From assembly GCF_004216475.1 (NCBI RefSeq), contig NZ_CP022303.1, positions 2,976,001 to 3,040,000 of the forward strand: 64,000 bases of DNA. Direction: 5' to 3'. Under the pieces are notes generated by a model. It was not told the origin of the DNA. It made no database searches and was given only the letters and a program-made list of their open reading frames with translations. Positions 55,686 through 64,000 of the stretch are shown one piece after another. Position 1 is the stretch's first letter. The number at the start of each line of letters is the position of its first letter. A program made the position numbers and the translations under genes. The stretch comes from Thalassococcus sp. S3. Its GTDB lineage: Bacteria; Pseudomonadota; Alphaproteobacteria; Rhodobacterales; Rhodobacteraceae.

Positions 55686-56447
55686 CTAGTCCCGCAAGGT
55701 CCAGCTGTCGCGCCGCTGTGCCGTTGGGAAGCGGGCCTCCAGACCCAGTTCGGATATGCGCTCTATGCTTGCTTCGAAAAGGCTGCGCATCACGGGCAAT
55801 GTGTCGGGTGACAGCGCCACCTGACGCAAAAGCTCTTCCCGGTCGGCATAGGCATCCAGCAAGGTGCGCAGATCTTCAACTGCTGTATCTGCGGACATGT
55901 CGATGCGCAGATCCTGTGCGTCCAGCCCATGCTCCCCGGTGACCCTGAGCGCTGCTGAGCGAAGTGGCCCCATGATCTCGCCCCCGGCATCCCGCCCGGC
56001 TTCCAGCGCACGCATCAGTCTTTCAGAGAGTTGCAACGTGTCGTCCTCACAAAAGGCTGCGGCCATTTTCGCCGTGACCTGATCATTGGCCAGAATGTTG
56101 CCCAGGGCGAGGCAGTTCTTCTCAATGCTGTGGGTATAGATCGAATACATGCGTCTGCCATGATAGACAGCCGCCTTTCCGGACGCATCCAACGCGCCGA
56201 TCTGGCGCCATTCGATATCGTCTGAAGAGGCCACAACGTTCGAAACCGTCTCCGCCGCCGTCGCCCCTTGTGCTAGGAGCGAAACCCCAAGATCACCCAG
56301 ACGGCTGTCGGTCCGGTGCTGGGACAGCATCGCGCCCTTGCCATGGTTCAGCCGGACGCAGCGGCCACCGACAGCCAGATCAGATGTGGTGATCGCCGCA
56401 CCGAAAGCACCGGTTCGGGCGCAGCGGCCAATGATGGAAAACGTCAT
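55686..56447 (-). CDS. DUF1028 family protein (copy 1)
   Basis: 253 aa. N-terminus MTFSIIGRCARTGAFGAAIT and VRLNHGKGAMLSQHRTDSRLGDLGV in parts match the DUF1028 family, which has an Ntn-hydrolase-like fold in which a residue near the start could act as nucleophile. After it: DDIEWRQIGALDASGKAAVYHG. The family often sits with amidohydrolase operons, so a hydrolytic role is plausible. ATG at 56447 gives the conserved start; the frame continues upstream into the next gene. A second copy begins at 63819 on the other strand. Confidence 0.87.
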   Translation of the reverse strand: MTFSIIGRCARTGAFGAAITTSDLAVGGRCVRLNHGKGAMLSQHRTDSRLGDLGVSLLAQGATAAETVSNVVASSDDIEWRQIGALDASGKAAVYHGRRMYSIYTHSIEKNCLALGNILANDQVTAKMAAAFCEDDTLQLSERLMRALEAGRDAGGEIMGPLRSAALRVTGEHGLDAQDLRIDMSADTAVEDLRTLLDAYADREELLRQVALSPDTLPVMRSLFEASIERISELGLEARFPTAQRRDSWTLRD

Positions 56448-56463
56448 CTCGGTTCGCCTTTCT

Positions 56464-57831
56464 TCATACCGGGTCCGTGGCAGGCAAAGGCACACCACGA
56501 TCTTGTGCGGCAAAGCGTGCCCACATCGCGTCAACTGCTGCTTGTGCCTCGGTGATCACGCGGCGCTCATCAATGGAAGTGAGGACACGATCCCGCATCA
56601 GGAAACGGCCATCGACCATGGTGTCGGTCACAAGGCCGGGATGCCCGTAATGGATAAGGTTGGACACCGCCGACAGGCGCGGCGCCATCGCCGGCGACAT
56701 CAGATCGAAGAGCGTCAGGTCCGCTTTCATGCCAACGGCGATCTGCCCGATGCCGGTGTGATCGAGTGCCCTGGCCGCGTTGATCGTTGCATAGTTAAAG
56801 ATCTGTGACGGCATTGGCGTCACCGACCGTCCGTAAGCCCCCCGATGCAGGGTCAGCGCCATTTTCATGGACTGGAACATGTCTTCGGTCATGTTGTCAC
56901 TGCCCAGCACAATGTCGACCCCGGCGTCGAGGATCGCACGCATAGGCAAAGGATGCGGGCCCTTGGCCGACATGGAGGCCGGGCTGTGGGCCAACCATGT
57001 GCCACGTTCGGCCAATATCTGGACATCGCTTTCGGTACAGAACGTCCAATGGACCGCGATCAGGTCGTCGCCCAGAAACCCGTTGCGATCCAGATATTCG
57101 GTCGAGGTGCAGCCATGCAGTTTTTCAACCTGACGCTTCTCGTTGATGATCTGGCTAAGATGGATCGTGCGGCGCAGGCCGTGTCTGCGCGCCAAGGCCG
57201 TCACCTCACCCAGCATCCAGGGGCTGCAATTGTCCGGACCATGCGCGGCCATCATGACGCGCACACGGTCGTCCTCGGCCCCGTGGTAACGCTCGATCAG
57301 ATCGCGGGTGCGGGTCAGAAAGGTCTCGCCAAAGTCCCGGTCAAAACGATAGAACCCGCGCCCAACCTCGGTCGTGACAGCATCGGCGCAGCTTTCCGCC
57401 AGCCAAAGGCGCATCCCGGTTTCGATCATCGCCGGCGCGTAATCGGCCACATGGCGGAGGGGATCCACCATCGTGGTTGTGCCCGACCGGATCGCCTCGA
57501 CGCAGGCGAGCTTTGCAATGGCGGCGCGTTCAGCAGGCTCCAGCAGATAGGACGCAGGCACCATGTACTGGTAGACAAGGTTGCCCTCGATATCCTCGAC
57601 CGTGCCGCGCAGGGCCAGCAAAACCGCGTGGGTGTGCGAGTTGATCAGTCCCGGGGAGACGAGCTTGTCATCACAATGCACAGGCTCGAAGGCTTCGAAG
57701 TCGGTGCCCTCCAGTGCCTCAGGCAGTGCAACGATGGTGCTGCCGTCGATGGCGATATGCCCGGCTTTCACCTGTGGCATCCCGTCGGGATGCGCGATGT
57801 AGCGTGTGTATTTCAGCAGGTACCGGGTCAT
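56464..57831 (-). CDS. Metal-dependent amidohydrolase (cytosine deaminase/TRZ-like)
   Basis: 455 aa TIM-barrel amidohydrolase with the flanking beta-sandwich made by its N- and C-terminal segments. Metal ligands visible: NSHTH (near residue 65), His in RRTIHLSQ, His in IAVHWTFC and Asp in VLGSDNM; this single-metal pattern marks the ATZ/TRZ and cytosine deaminase group. It would hydrolyse a ring amide or aminohydrolyse a heterocycle. It begins 4 bases inside the preceding permease gene. The true substrate is unknown; in this operon it could open a cyclic amide before the N-carbamoyl hydrolase. Confidence 0.85.
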   Translation of the reverse strand: MTRYLLKYTRYIAHPDGMPQVKAGHIAIDGSTIVALPEALEGTDFEAFEPVHCDDKLVSPGLINSHTHAVLLALRGTVEDIEGNLVYQYMVPASYLLEPAERAAIAKLACVEAIRSGTTTMVDPLRHVADYAPAMIETGMRLWLAESCADAVTTEVGRGFYRFDRDFGETFLTRTRDLIERYHGAEDDRVRVMMAAHGPDNCSPWMLGEVTALARRHGLRRTIHLSQIINEKRQVEKLHGCTSTEYLDRNGFLGDDLIAVHWTFCTESDVQILAERGTWLAHSPASMSAKGPHPLPMRAILDAGVDIVLGSDNMTEDMFQSMKMALTLHRGAYGRSVTPMPSQIFNYATINAARALDHTGIGQIAVGMKADLTLFDLMSPAMAPRLSAVSNLIHYGHPGLVTDTMVDGRFLMRDRVLTSIDERRVITEAQAAVDAMWARFAAQDRGVPLPATDPV

Positions 57832-58601
57832 GACCGGCGCAGCGCTCCGATGGCCGTGGCGATCAGTGTCACCAGCACAAGCAATGTTGCGACTGCCGCG
57901 ATTGTCGGGTCGATGTTTTCCTGGATCCCTTCCCAGATCATCTTGGGCAGTGTCGTGACCCCGCGCACCGTGATGAACAGGACCGACACGATCTCGTCAA
58001 AGCTGACGATGAAGGCAAAGACGAAGCCCGTCATCATGCCGGGTCGCGCCGCGGGTGTGACAACAGCAAGCGTGGTTTGCCAGACGGAGGCGCCCAGCCC
58101 TCTTGCAGCACGGATGATGTTGCGGTCGAGATTGGCCAGGGCTGCAAAGACCGAAATGGAAACATAAGGCAAAGCCAAAAGCGTATGGGCCAGTATCACG
58201 CCCGCATAGGTGTCGATCAGCCCAAGCTGGACCCAGAAGCGATAGAACCCAAGCGCTTGAACAACCGGCGGCACGAGGATCGGCACGATCAGCAGCCAGC
58301 GTGCGATTTGCGAGGCGCGGTTGGACAGAAACCAGCAGCCGATGGAAAAGGCCGTGCCCAGACCGGTGGCCAGCGTTGCCACGACCGCGCCGATCCAGAT
58401 GCTGCTCCACGTAGCGGCAAGCCAGTCGCGGTCGGAGAAATAGTTCTCGTAGTGCTGGAGCGACAGGCTGTCGCGCGGAAGGCCGATGAAACTCGTGTCG
58501 GTCAATGACACCGGGATGACGACCAAGAGCGGCAACACCAGAAAGGCCAGGACGACCCAGGCACCGGTCTGAAAGAAGATGCGGAAGGCTGAGATAGGCA
58601 T
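57828..58601 (-). CDS. PotC-like ABC transporter permease
   Basis: 257 aa, six membrane helices, with the EAA loop in NIIRAARGLGASVWQTTLAVVTP. N-terminal helix FFQTGAWVVLAFLVLPLLVVIP. The ATG at 58601 shares a base with the stop of the upstream permease (TGATG); a GTG at 58604 is the alternative start. Substrate is inferred to be a cationic or amide-type compound, as for polyamine and related importers. Confidence 0.88.
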   Translation of the reverse strand: MPISAFRIFFQTGAWVVLAFLVLPLLVVIPVSLTDTSFIGLPRDSLSLQHYENYFSDRDWLAATWSSIWIGAVVATLATGLGTAFSIGCWFLSNRASQIARWLLIVPILVPPVVQALGFYRFWVQLGLIDTYAGVILAHTLLALPYVSISVFAALANLDRNIIRAARGLGASVWQTTLAVVTPAARPGMMTGFVFAFIVSFDEIVSVLFITVRGVTTLPKMIWEGIQENIDPTIAAVATLLVLVTLIATAIGALRRS

Positions 58602-59443
58602 CACTTCCGATCCAGCAGGACAGAGCGCAGATTGACGAACCGCGCGGCGATCAACAGCACCAGCGCCGTCGCGATCAGCAAGGCGACCGACAAGGCCGAT
58701 CCAAGGCCCCAGGCAAGAAACTCCTGGATCTGGTAGGTGATGTATTCAGAAATCATCAGAACGCGCCCCCCGCCCAGCAAAGCGGGCGTGATGAAAAAGC
58801 CAAGCGACAGCACAAAGACCAAAAGGGCGGCTGACATCACACCCGGCAGGGTCTGGGGGAAATAGACGTGCCAGAACGCCGTCCATTCGCTGGCACCCAA
58901 TCCGCGTGCGGCCTGGACATAACTGCCCGAAATGCCCCGCAGATTTGCGAGCATGGGCAAGATCGCAAAGGGCAGCATCACGTGGATCATCGCGATCAGC
59001 ACACCCAGTTCGTTGTGCATCAGACGGATCGGGGTGTCGATGATACCCGCGTCGCGCAATGTGTCATTCACCAGGCCTGAGCGGCCCAAAAGGACGATCC
59101 AGCTGAAGGAGCGGATCAGCACAGACACCCAGAAGGGCAACAAGACCAGCGCGAGCATCAGCGGTGTCAGGCGGCTGGCATAGTTTGAAATGGTGTAAGC
59201 CACGATATAGCCGAGGATCAGGCAGCCCACAGTGGTGATCGCCGCGACCCGGAAGGTGATCAGAAAGCTTGTGCGCACCGCAGAGGATTCCACCATCCGG
59301 ACGTAGTTTCCAAAGCCCGCTTCAGGCTCGGTCACCGAAATTTGCCAGATGCCCAGCACTGGAAAGATGTAGAAGATGATCATGATGGCAAGCGCCGGCA
59401 CGATCAGCATCCAATAGCGAAAACTGTCGGTGATCTGGGGCAT
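58601..59443 (-). CDS. PotB-like ABC transporter permease
   Basis: 280 aa, six membrane helices; EAA-type loop YVQAARGLGASEWTAFWHVYFPQ in outline near residues 190-212. N-terminal helix MLIVPALAIMIIFYIFPVLG. Forms the channel with the next gene. It follows the binding-protein gene after 57 bases that contain a hairpin. Confidence 0.88.
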   Translation of the reverse strand: MPQITDSFRYWMLIVPALAIMIIFYIFPVLGIWQISVTEPEAGFGNYVRMVESSAVRTSFLITFRVAAITTVGCLILGYIVAYTISNYASRLTPLMLALVLLPFWVSVLIRSFSWIVLLGRSGLVNDTLRDAGIIDTPIRLMHNELGVLIAMIHVMLPFAILPMLANLRGISGSYVQAARGLGASEWTAFWHVYFPQTLPGVMSAALLVFVLSLGFFITPALLGGGRVLMISEYITYQIQEFLAWGLGSALSVALLIATALVLLIAARFVNLRSVLLDRK

Positions 59444-59465
59444 AGGCTCTCAAAGGCAGAGGATC

Positions 59466-59489
59466 GCAGGGGGCGTGACGCCCCCCTGC
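59466..59489 (-). terminator. Intra-operon hairpin after the substrate-binding gene
   Basis: GC-rich stem GCAGGGGGCG / CGCCCCCCTGC with a 3-base loop and one extra C. It separates the binding-protein gene from the permease genes, as at 30071 in the polyol operon, so partial termination or mRNA protection is likely. Confidence 0.55.
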
Positions 59490-59500
59490 ATGGTCTTGGA

Positions 59501-60634
59501 TCAGTTGATCAGTGCGTTGACATAAAGCTCTTCCGCCGATGTCTGGTTCTTGGCGTACCATTCATCATTGTAGAGAATTTGCGTCGCAAGGTTCTCGGGA
59601 CTTGACGGGTTGAACGGTGCGAGCTCCGGCGGCACCATGTCCGCAGCTTCGGGGTTGATCGGACCCGACCCGATCATTTCAAGCCATTTCACCTGCAGTT
59701 CTGGTTTTTGACCATGTGCGATGAACTTCATGACCTCATCCGCACCTGCGGGATTTTCTTTCGGCACGACCCAGATGCCGGGTGCGATCACACCGCCGTT
59801 AAAGCTGACTTGGAAGCTGCCCTCGGGCATCTGATCCTTCAGCAGATGCGCGCGCGTTGACCAGATATTGCCAATGGCGACCTCTTCCTGAAGGAAAAGG
59901 TTCTGGCTTTCACTGCCCGACCCCCAGACGATGATATTCTCGCGGATCTGGCGGAACTTGTCGATCGCAGACTTGATCCCGTCTTCGGTGCCAAGCGCAT
60001 CGTAAACCTCGGCCAATGGGACACCCTGCGCCATCGTGGCGCTTTCCAGCATGCCGCGGACGGATTTGCGGAAGGTGCGCATGCCCGGGAAATCCTTGAC
60101 GTTCCAAACATCTTCCCAGGTTGTGGGGACGTTTCCGCCCAGCATCGTGGGATTGGTCGCCAGAACATAGGAATAGACGTAATTGCCCACACCGTTGTTG
60201 TAGGCCGTCCCTTCCAGCACCTTGGACCGATCCACGATATCGTAGTTGATCGGTTGGGTGATGCCTTGCTGCTCAAGAATGATGGCCGATCCCGCGCCAC
60301 TGTCGCAAAGGTCCCACACCACTGCGCCGCTTTCGACCATCGCGCGGATCTTGCCTGCGGACGGGCCAGAGCCATCGACGATCACGGGAATGCCCGTCAG
60401 CTCGGTATAGGTGTCACACAGGACCTCCTGCAGGACGTCCTTTGCCTGCCCGCCCCAGTTCACGACGATGATTTCCTTGGGCTGCGCCATCGCCTTGTTG
60501 CCCAACATCGGCAGAACGCCCAAGGCGCCCAAGGCCGCGACAAACCCGCGTCGGGTCAGGCGGCCTTGCTTGTAGCGTTCAACCGCGATCTCCACGATGT
60601 CCTGCTTGGCTTCGATATCTGTTGTGTCTGTCAT
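59501..60634 (-). CDS. PotD-like ABC transporter substrate-binding protein, Tat-exported
   Basis: 377 aa. A Tat signal with LTRRGFVAALGALGVLPML (about 26-44) follows a 25-residue leader. Mature region has IIVVNWGGQAKDVLQEVLCD, WDLCDSGAGSAIILEQQGI, TTWEDVWNVKDFPGMR and GVIAPGIWVVPKEN, the outline of extracellular solute-binding family 1/PotD. The ligand is unknown. First permease gene follows after the hairpin; the ATPase gene is 40 bases upstream. Confidence 0.88.
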   Translation of the reverse strand: MTDTTDIEAKQDIVEIAVERYKQGRLTRRGFVAALGALGVLPMLGNKAMAQPKEIIVVNWGGQAKDVLQEVLCDTYTELTGIPVIVDGSGPSAGKIRAMVESGAVVWDLCDSGAGSAIILEQQGITQPINYDIVDRSKVLEGTAYNNGVGNYVYSYVLATNPTMLGGNVPTTWEDVWNVKDFPGMRTFRKSVRGMLESATMAQGVPLAEVYDALGTEDGIKSAIDKFRQIRENIIVWGSGSESQNLFLQEEVAIGNIWSTRAHLLKDQMPEGSFQVSFNGGVIAPGIWVVPKENPAGADEVMKFIAHGQKPELQVKWLEMIGSGPINPEAADMVPPELAPFNPSSPENLATQILYNDEWYAKNQTSAEELYVNALIN

Positions 60635-60674
60635 GTTTTACATCCCCGTTGTTGAAGTTATTGAATTCTCTTGG

Positions 60675-61745
60675 TCATTCAGCCGCCAGCACGACGCAGG
60701 CGTTTGTGTCCCACCCCACGCTCACATCCAGCCCCGGCGCCGGAGTAATGCCTGTTTGCCAGGTCGCGCATGAGAGAAGCAGATCGCCCAGCCCCTCGTG
60801 CTTGACGATGACCTGACACCGCTCTCCCAAATAGCTGACCTGACTGACTTTCGCGGGTAGCATCTCGACCCCCGGCTTGGCGATGCGAAGACGTTCCGGC
60901 CGAAGAGCGAGCCGGACTTTCGCCCCGATCTCCTCGGCAGTATCGGTTTGAACATCGAAGGTCGCGCCGTCGGCAACGCAGTGCAGAATATCGGCATCCC
61001 GCCCCGTAACGTCCGCGTCGATGAAGTTCGACTTGCCCAGAAAATCGGCAACAAAGCTGTTGCGTGGTCGATTATAAAGATCTCCCGGCGCCCCTTCTTG
61101 CTGAATGCAGCCGTCTTTCAGGATCACGATCCTGTCCGACATCGACAGCGCCTCTTCCTGATCGTGCGTCACGTAGATGAACGTCACACCCAGCTGGCTG
61201 TGCAGGGATTTCAACTCCCATTGCAGATCGGCCCGCAGCTTTTTGTCGAGGGCGGACAGAGGCTCATCCAGAAGCAGGACCTGCGGTTTGAACGACATGG
61301 CGCGTGCCAGGGCGACACGCTGCTGTTGACCGCCCGAAAGCTGGTGCGGCATCCGGTCGGCAAAGCGACCCATCTGCACCAAATCAAGGCAGTCCTGGGT
61401 GCGTTCGGCAATCTCTTTTGCCGGGCGTTTGCGGACTTTCAAAGGAAAGGACACATTGTCCCGCACGGTCATCGTGGGAAACAGGGCATAGCCCTGAAAA
61501 ACCATGCCGAACTCCCGATGCTCTGGCGGCGCCTTGGTGATGTCAGAGGCGCGCAGCCGGATCTGTCCGTCGTCCAGACCGACAAATCCGGCAATGGCGC
61601 TGAGCAAGGTGGTCTTGCCCGACCCTGATGGACCCAGAAGCGTGAGAAACTCGCCTTCGGCGACATCCAGATCGACATGGTCCAAGGCGTGAAGATCGCC
61701 ATAGCGTTTCACGGCATTCCGGATCGAGAGGATCGGCTCTGTCAT
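60675..61745 (-). CDS. PotA-like ABC transporter ATPase
   Basis: 356 aa. Walker A GPSGSGKTT, signature LSGGQQQRVALARAM, Walker B VLLLDEPLSALD, His in VTHDQEEALSMSD; the C-terminal TOBE region (about 275-350) includes LRPERLRIA. First gene of the seven-gene minus-strand operon running to the FAD oxidase. The upstream 131 bases to the lysR stop contain an operator-like repeat at 61858. Confidence 0.93.
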   Translation of the reverse strand: MTEPILSIRNAVKRYGDLHALDHVDLDVAEGEFLTLLGPSGSGKTTLLSAIAGFVGLDDGQIRLRASDITKAPPEHREFGMVFQGYALFPTMTVRDNVSFPLKVRKRPAKEIAERTQDCLDLVQMGRFADRMPHQLSGGQQQRVALARAMSFKPQVLLLDEPLSALDKKLRADLQWELKSLHSQLGVTFIYVTHDQEEALSMSDRIVILKDGCIQQEGAPGDLYNRPRNSFVADFLGKSNFIDADVTGRDADILHCVADGATFDVQTDTAEEIGAKVRLALRPERLRIAKPGVEMLPAKVSQVSYLGERCQVIVKHEGLGDLLLSCATWQTGITPAPGLDVSVGWDTNACVVLAAE

Positions 61746-61857
61746 CTAATATGCACACACCCTGGTCGTAACTCTTGCGCACGCATCGGCCGCGTGCCTC
61801 AGGGTTAAGGGGACCATGAGTGGCTAAAACCGCAAAATAAAAAAGAAGCCCGCCTTT

Positions 61858-61872
61858 ATAACTTCACGTTAT
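61858..61872. promoter_or_regulatory. LysR operator candidate (ATAAC-N5-GTTAT), copy 1
   Basis: ATAACTTCACGTTAT, 4 bases after the lysR stop and 113 bases upstream of the ABC operon start. It matches copy 2 at 62795 in both arms and obeys the T-N11-A rule of LysR sites. Confidence 0.55.
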
Positions 61873-61876
61873 ACGT

Positions 61877-62788
61877 TCAGACGGTGTCGCCAGGCTTCAC
61901 CGGGCCGCCTTTCAGGACGTCTGCCAGAAAGCCTTGGAATTGCAGCGCAAGATTCGATGTCGGGAAAAGGTTTGACGTGACCGCGTGCATGTTCAGCGGC
62001 AATTTCGGCTTCGTCTCGCGCACGATCAGGCCGCGATGCAGTTGCCCGATCAGCGCGAAGCTGTCGACAAGGGCCACGCCTAGCCCGTTTCGCACCATCT
62101 CAAGCGCTGTCGCTGTATGACGGACCTCGCAGAAGAACCGCCGCTCGAGCCCGCGCTCGGAGAAGACTTTGTCGATCTGCTGCCCAAGCGGTGTCGCCGT
62201 CGCGTAGGAGATGTGCTGGACATGGTTCAAGTCGGTCACGTTGACCCTCTCCAGCAATCCCAACTCGTGCCCTTCGGGACAAACACACATCATCCAGCCC
62301 GCGCCGATTTCATGGACGGAAAGGGCCGAATGCCTTGGCTGCGTGATCGACAGCCCCAGATCGGCGCGTCCACTCACCAGCCTGCGGTTAATCTCATCAA
62401 TGCTGCCCAGTTCGATGGACAGCTGCAGCTTCGGTCGCTTCTCCATGAATTGCGACAGGACATGCGGCAAGATCCCGTGTCCGATGGATGGCGTCGCCAC
62501 AATGCTCAAACGCCCAATCGTGCCCCCGCGCAGCTCGTTCACGATGCTTTCCACGCGCTTTTGCTGCATGAAGAGATGCTGCGCTTCCTGGGCGATGTGG
62601 CGCGCCTCGTGCGTTGGGATCAGGCGCCCATGTTCCCGGTGAAAGAGCGGGAAACCGACCAGATCTTCAGTATGACGGATCATGTTGCTGACAGCGGGTT
62701 GGCTGACGGCAAGCAGTTCGGCGGCCCGGGCGGTGGTGCCCACCTCGATCACCGTGGACAAGACCTCAAGCTGACGTGCGCTGATCAT
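61877..62788 (-). CDS. LysR-family regulator of the amide catabolism region
   Basis: 303 aa. N-terminal helix-turn-helix in ISARQLEVLSTVIEVGTTARAAELLAVSQPAVSNMIRHTE (parts; about 2-41), then a type 2 periplasmic-binding-like effector domain (LSIVATPSIGHGILPHVLSQFM; GLSITQPRHSALS). It lies between the minus-strand ABC operon and the divergent carbamoyl hydrolase gene, with a matching inverted repeat on each side, so both should be its targets. The inducer is unknown. Confidence 0.9.
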   Translation of the reverse strand: MISARQLEVLSTVIEVGTTARAAELLAVSQPAVSNMIRHTEDLVGFPLFHREHGRLIPTHEARHIAQEAQHLFMQQKRVESIVNELRGGTIGRLSIVATPSIGHGILPHVLSQFMEKRPKLQLSIELGSIDEINRRLVSGRADLGLSITQPRHSALSVHEIGAGWMMCVCPEGHELGLLERVNVTDLNHVQHISYATATPLGQQIDKVFSERGLERRFFCEVRHTATALEMVRNGLGVALVDSFALIGQLHRGLIVRETKPKLPLNMHAVTSNLFPTSNLALQFQGFLADVLKGGPVKPGDTV

Positions 62789-62794
62789 CGGATA

Positions 62795-62809
62795 TAACTC
62801 TGAGTTATT
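62795..62809. promoter_or_regulatory. LysR operator candidate (ATAACTC-T-GAGTTAT), copy 2
   Basis: A perfect 7+1+7 inverted repeat between lysR and the divergent hydrolase gene, starting 7 bases upstream of the lysR ATG. It contains the T-N11-A core and would allow autoregulation and control of the divergent gene. Confidence 0.62.
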
Positions 62810-62886
62810 CGAGGGCGTGCATGTTTTATTTCATGCTAATGGTGCCGCGGTCTAGCGTCGACCCGTTGCAGAACGAGGAGGCGCAG

Positions 62887-63822
62887 ATGAGCCGGAGAGT
62901 TGGGTTTGCGGTCGCACAACTGGGACCGATACATCTGCGCGATACCAAAGCTGCCGTCGTGGCCCGTCTGATTGATATGCTGAAACAGGCGCACGCGCGT
63001 GGGGCCCGCTGGGTGACCTTTCCCGAACTTGCCCTCACGACCTTTTTCCCGAGATACATCTACGACGAGCCCAATGAGTATGATGTCTTCTTTGAGGAAG
63101 GCCTGCCGTCTCCGGCGATGATGCCGCTGTTCGACATCGCCAAGGACTTGGGCGTCGGCTTCTACCTCGGCTATGCGGAGAAGGCCGAAGAAAATGGTGC
63201 GACGCGTCGTTTCAACACGTCGGTCCTTGTTGGACCGGACGGTGCAATACTTGGAAAATACAGGAAAATTCACCTGCCCGGGACGGTCGATCCCATCGGA
63301 GATCTGGAGTTTGAACATCTCGAAAAGCGGTACTTCGAGGTCGGTGACCTAGGCTTTCCGACATTCAAGACACCCGATGCCCGCATCGGCATGTGTATCT
63401 GCAATGACCGCCGCTGGCCCGAGACGTTTCGCGTGATGGCCCTGCGGGGGGCGGAGGTGTTCATGCTGGGCTACAACACCCCGACCCGAAACATTCATCA
63501 CCCGGAACCTGCGCATCTGCGCGAATTCCACCACCGCCTCAGTCTCGAATCCGCCGCTTATCAAAACGCGGCCTGGGTCATGGCTGCCGCCAAATGTGGG
63601 TCGGAGGACGGTTTTGCGATGATCGGTGGGTCCGCTATCGTCTCGCCCACCGGAGAGATGGTCGCCCGCGCTGCGACCGAAGATGACGAAGTCATCACAT
63701 ATGACTGCGATCTGGATCTGGGCGCGTATATCCGGCGGTCGGTCTTCGACTTCGCCCGTCATCGCCGGATCGAACATTACGGTCCCATCACCGCGCAGAC
63801 TGGTGTGGAGGTAGAGCCATGA
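62887..63822 (+). CDS. N-carbamoyl-D-amino-acid hydrolase-like nitrilase-family enzyme
   Basis: 311 aa. The nitrilase-superfamily triad sits at Glu47 (TFPELAL), Lys127 (GKYRKIHLPG) and Cys172 (MCICNDRRWPET), the same positions as in the Agrobacterium D-carbamoylase. Such enzymes hydrolyse N-carbamoyl-D-amino acids to D-amino acid, CO2 and ammonia. GAGGAGG lies before the ATG at 62887; the frame is open 22 codons upstream. It overlaps the following DUF1028 gene by 4 bases and is divergent from lysR. Confidence 0.88.
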   Translation: MSRRVGFAVAQLGPIHLRDTKAAVVARLIDMLKQAHARGARWVTFPELALTTFFPRYIYDEPNEYDVFFEEGLPSPAMMPLFDIAKDLGVGFYLGYAEKAEENGATRRFNTSVLVGPDGAILGKYRKIHLPGTVDPIGDLEFEHLEKRYFEVGDLGFPTFKTPDARIGMCICNDRRWPETFRVMALRGAEVFMLGYNTPTRNIHHPEPAHLREFHHRLSLESAAYQNAAWVMAAAKCGSEDGFAMIGGSAIVSPTGEMVARAATEDDEVITYDCDLDLGAYIRRSVFDFARHRRIEHYGPITAQTGVEVEP

Positions 63823-64000
63823 CCTTCTCGCTTGCCGGACGATGCAAGGATACCGGTCAGATCGGATTTGCGGTCACAACCTCCTCGGTTTGCGTCGGTG
63901 CCCGTGTGGGCGCCGTCACGGACGGCTGCGTTGTGTTTTCGCAGGCCCGTACGGATCCCCGGCTACATGCTGTCGGGATCGCGGCGTGGAAGGAAACGGG
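63819..64000 (+). CDS. DUF1028 family protein (copy 2, truncated by window end)
   Basis: First 60 codons only: MTFSLAGRCKDTGQIGFAVT, then SSVCVGARVGAVTDGCVVFS and ARTDPRLHAVGIAAWKETG, the N-terminal part of DUF1028 (an Ntn-hydrolase-like fold). It starts in the stop of the carbamoyl hydrolase (ATGA), so the two are translated together. It differs clearly from copy 1 (55686-56447), so the two are ancient paralogues rather than a recent duplication. Confidence 0.85.
   Translation, partial: MTFSLAGRCKDTGQIGFAVTTSSVCVGARVGAVTDGCVVFSQARTDPRLHAVGIAAWKET

Overview
The window looks like chromosome of a marine alphaproteobacterium of the Rhodobacterales (Roseobacter group). The evidence is a GC-rich, codon-biased background, the scattered hisB-hisH-hisA-hisF-hisE order, a SmoEFGK/SmoS/MtlK polyol operon of Rhodobacter type, and a DotU-OmpA form of TssL. 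No organism name can be read from the sequence itself.

Layout. 1-11.8 kb: tail of a type VI secretion (T6SS) operon on the + strand (tssE end, tssF, tssG, FHA gene, tssK, tssL, tssM, tagF-pppA fusion), mostly joined by 4-base overlaps. 11.8-12.9 kb: outer-membrane polysaccharide export lipoprotein. 13.4-20.1 kb: histidine genes hisB, hisH, hisA, hisF, hisE interrupted by small cassettes (CGNR regulator with azlCD, DUF2147, DUF2867, DUF302). 20.1-22.1 kb: a SLAM-type outer-membrane translocator with a lipoprotein 3 bp upstream that looks like its substrate. 22.3-24.9 kb: housekeeping genes (CoA-binding protein, YHS protein, zinc ribbon, rlmB), a candidate sRNA and tRNA-Tyr. 24.9-27.4 kb: a small AT-richer island after tRNA-Tyr carrying an orphan phage tailspike-like protein, with an imperfect copy of the tRNA 3' end at its far side. 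27.6-36.1 kb: LacI regulator plus sorbitol/mannitol ABC transporter, two dehydrogenases and fructokinase. 36.2-45.7 kb: a minus-strand operon resembling the iodate reductase cluster (two di-haem peroxidases, Rieske subunit, AioA-family molybdopterin subunit) followed by a HEAT-repeat protein, a moeA gene with an in-frame amber codon, and DUF2478. 46.1-49.4 kb: divergent oxyR and katG. 49.5-54.0 kb: SDR/MerR pair, DUF5996, and a LuxR solo flanked by two unrecognised genes. 54.4-64.0 kb: a LysR-controlled region with a PotABCD-like ABC transporter, amidohydrolase, FAD oxidase, N-carbamoyl-D-amino-acid hydrolase and two DUF1028 genes, probably a catabolic pathway for a carbamoylated or cyclic amide compound.

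How the parts fit. The iodate-reductase-like operon has everything expected of a periplasmic terminal reductase: Mo enzyme, Tat-exported Rieske partner, peroxidases to remove reactive by-products, and Mo-cofactor genes. An FNR-type box at class II spacing lies upstream, and OxyR/KatG adjoin it. The SLAM pair, the T6SS with apparently decayed phospho-control domains, and the LysR regulon with paired operators are the other points worth follow-up. All functional assignments come from reading motifs and family resemblance; no database search was run.
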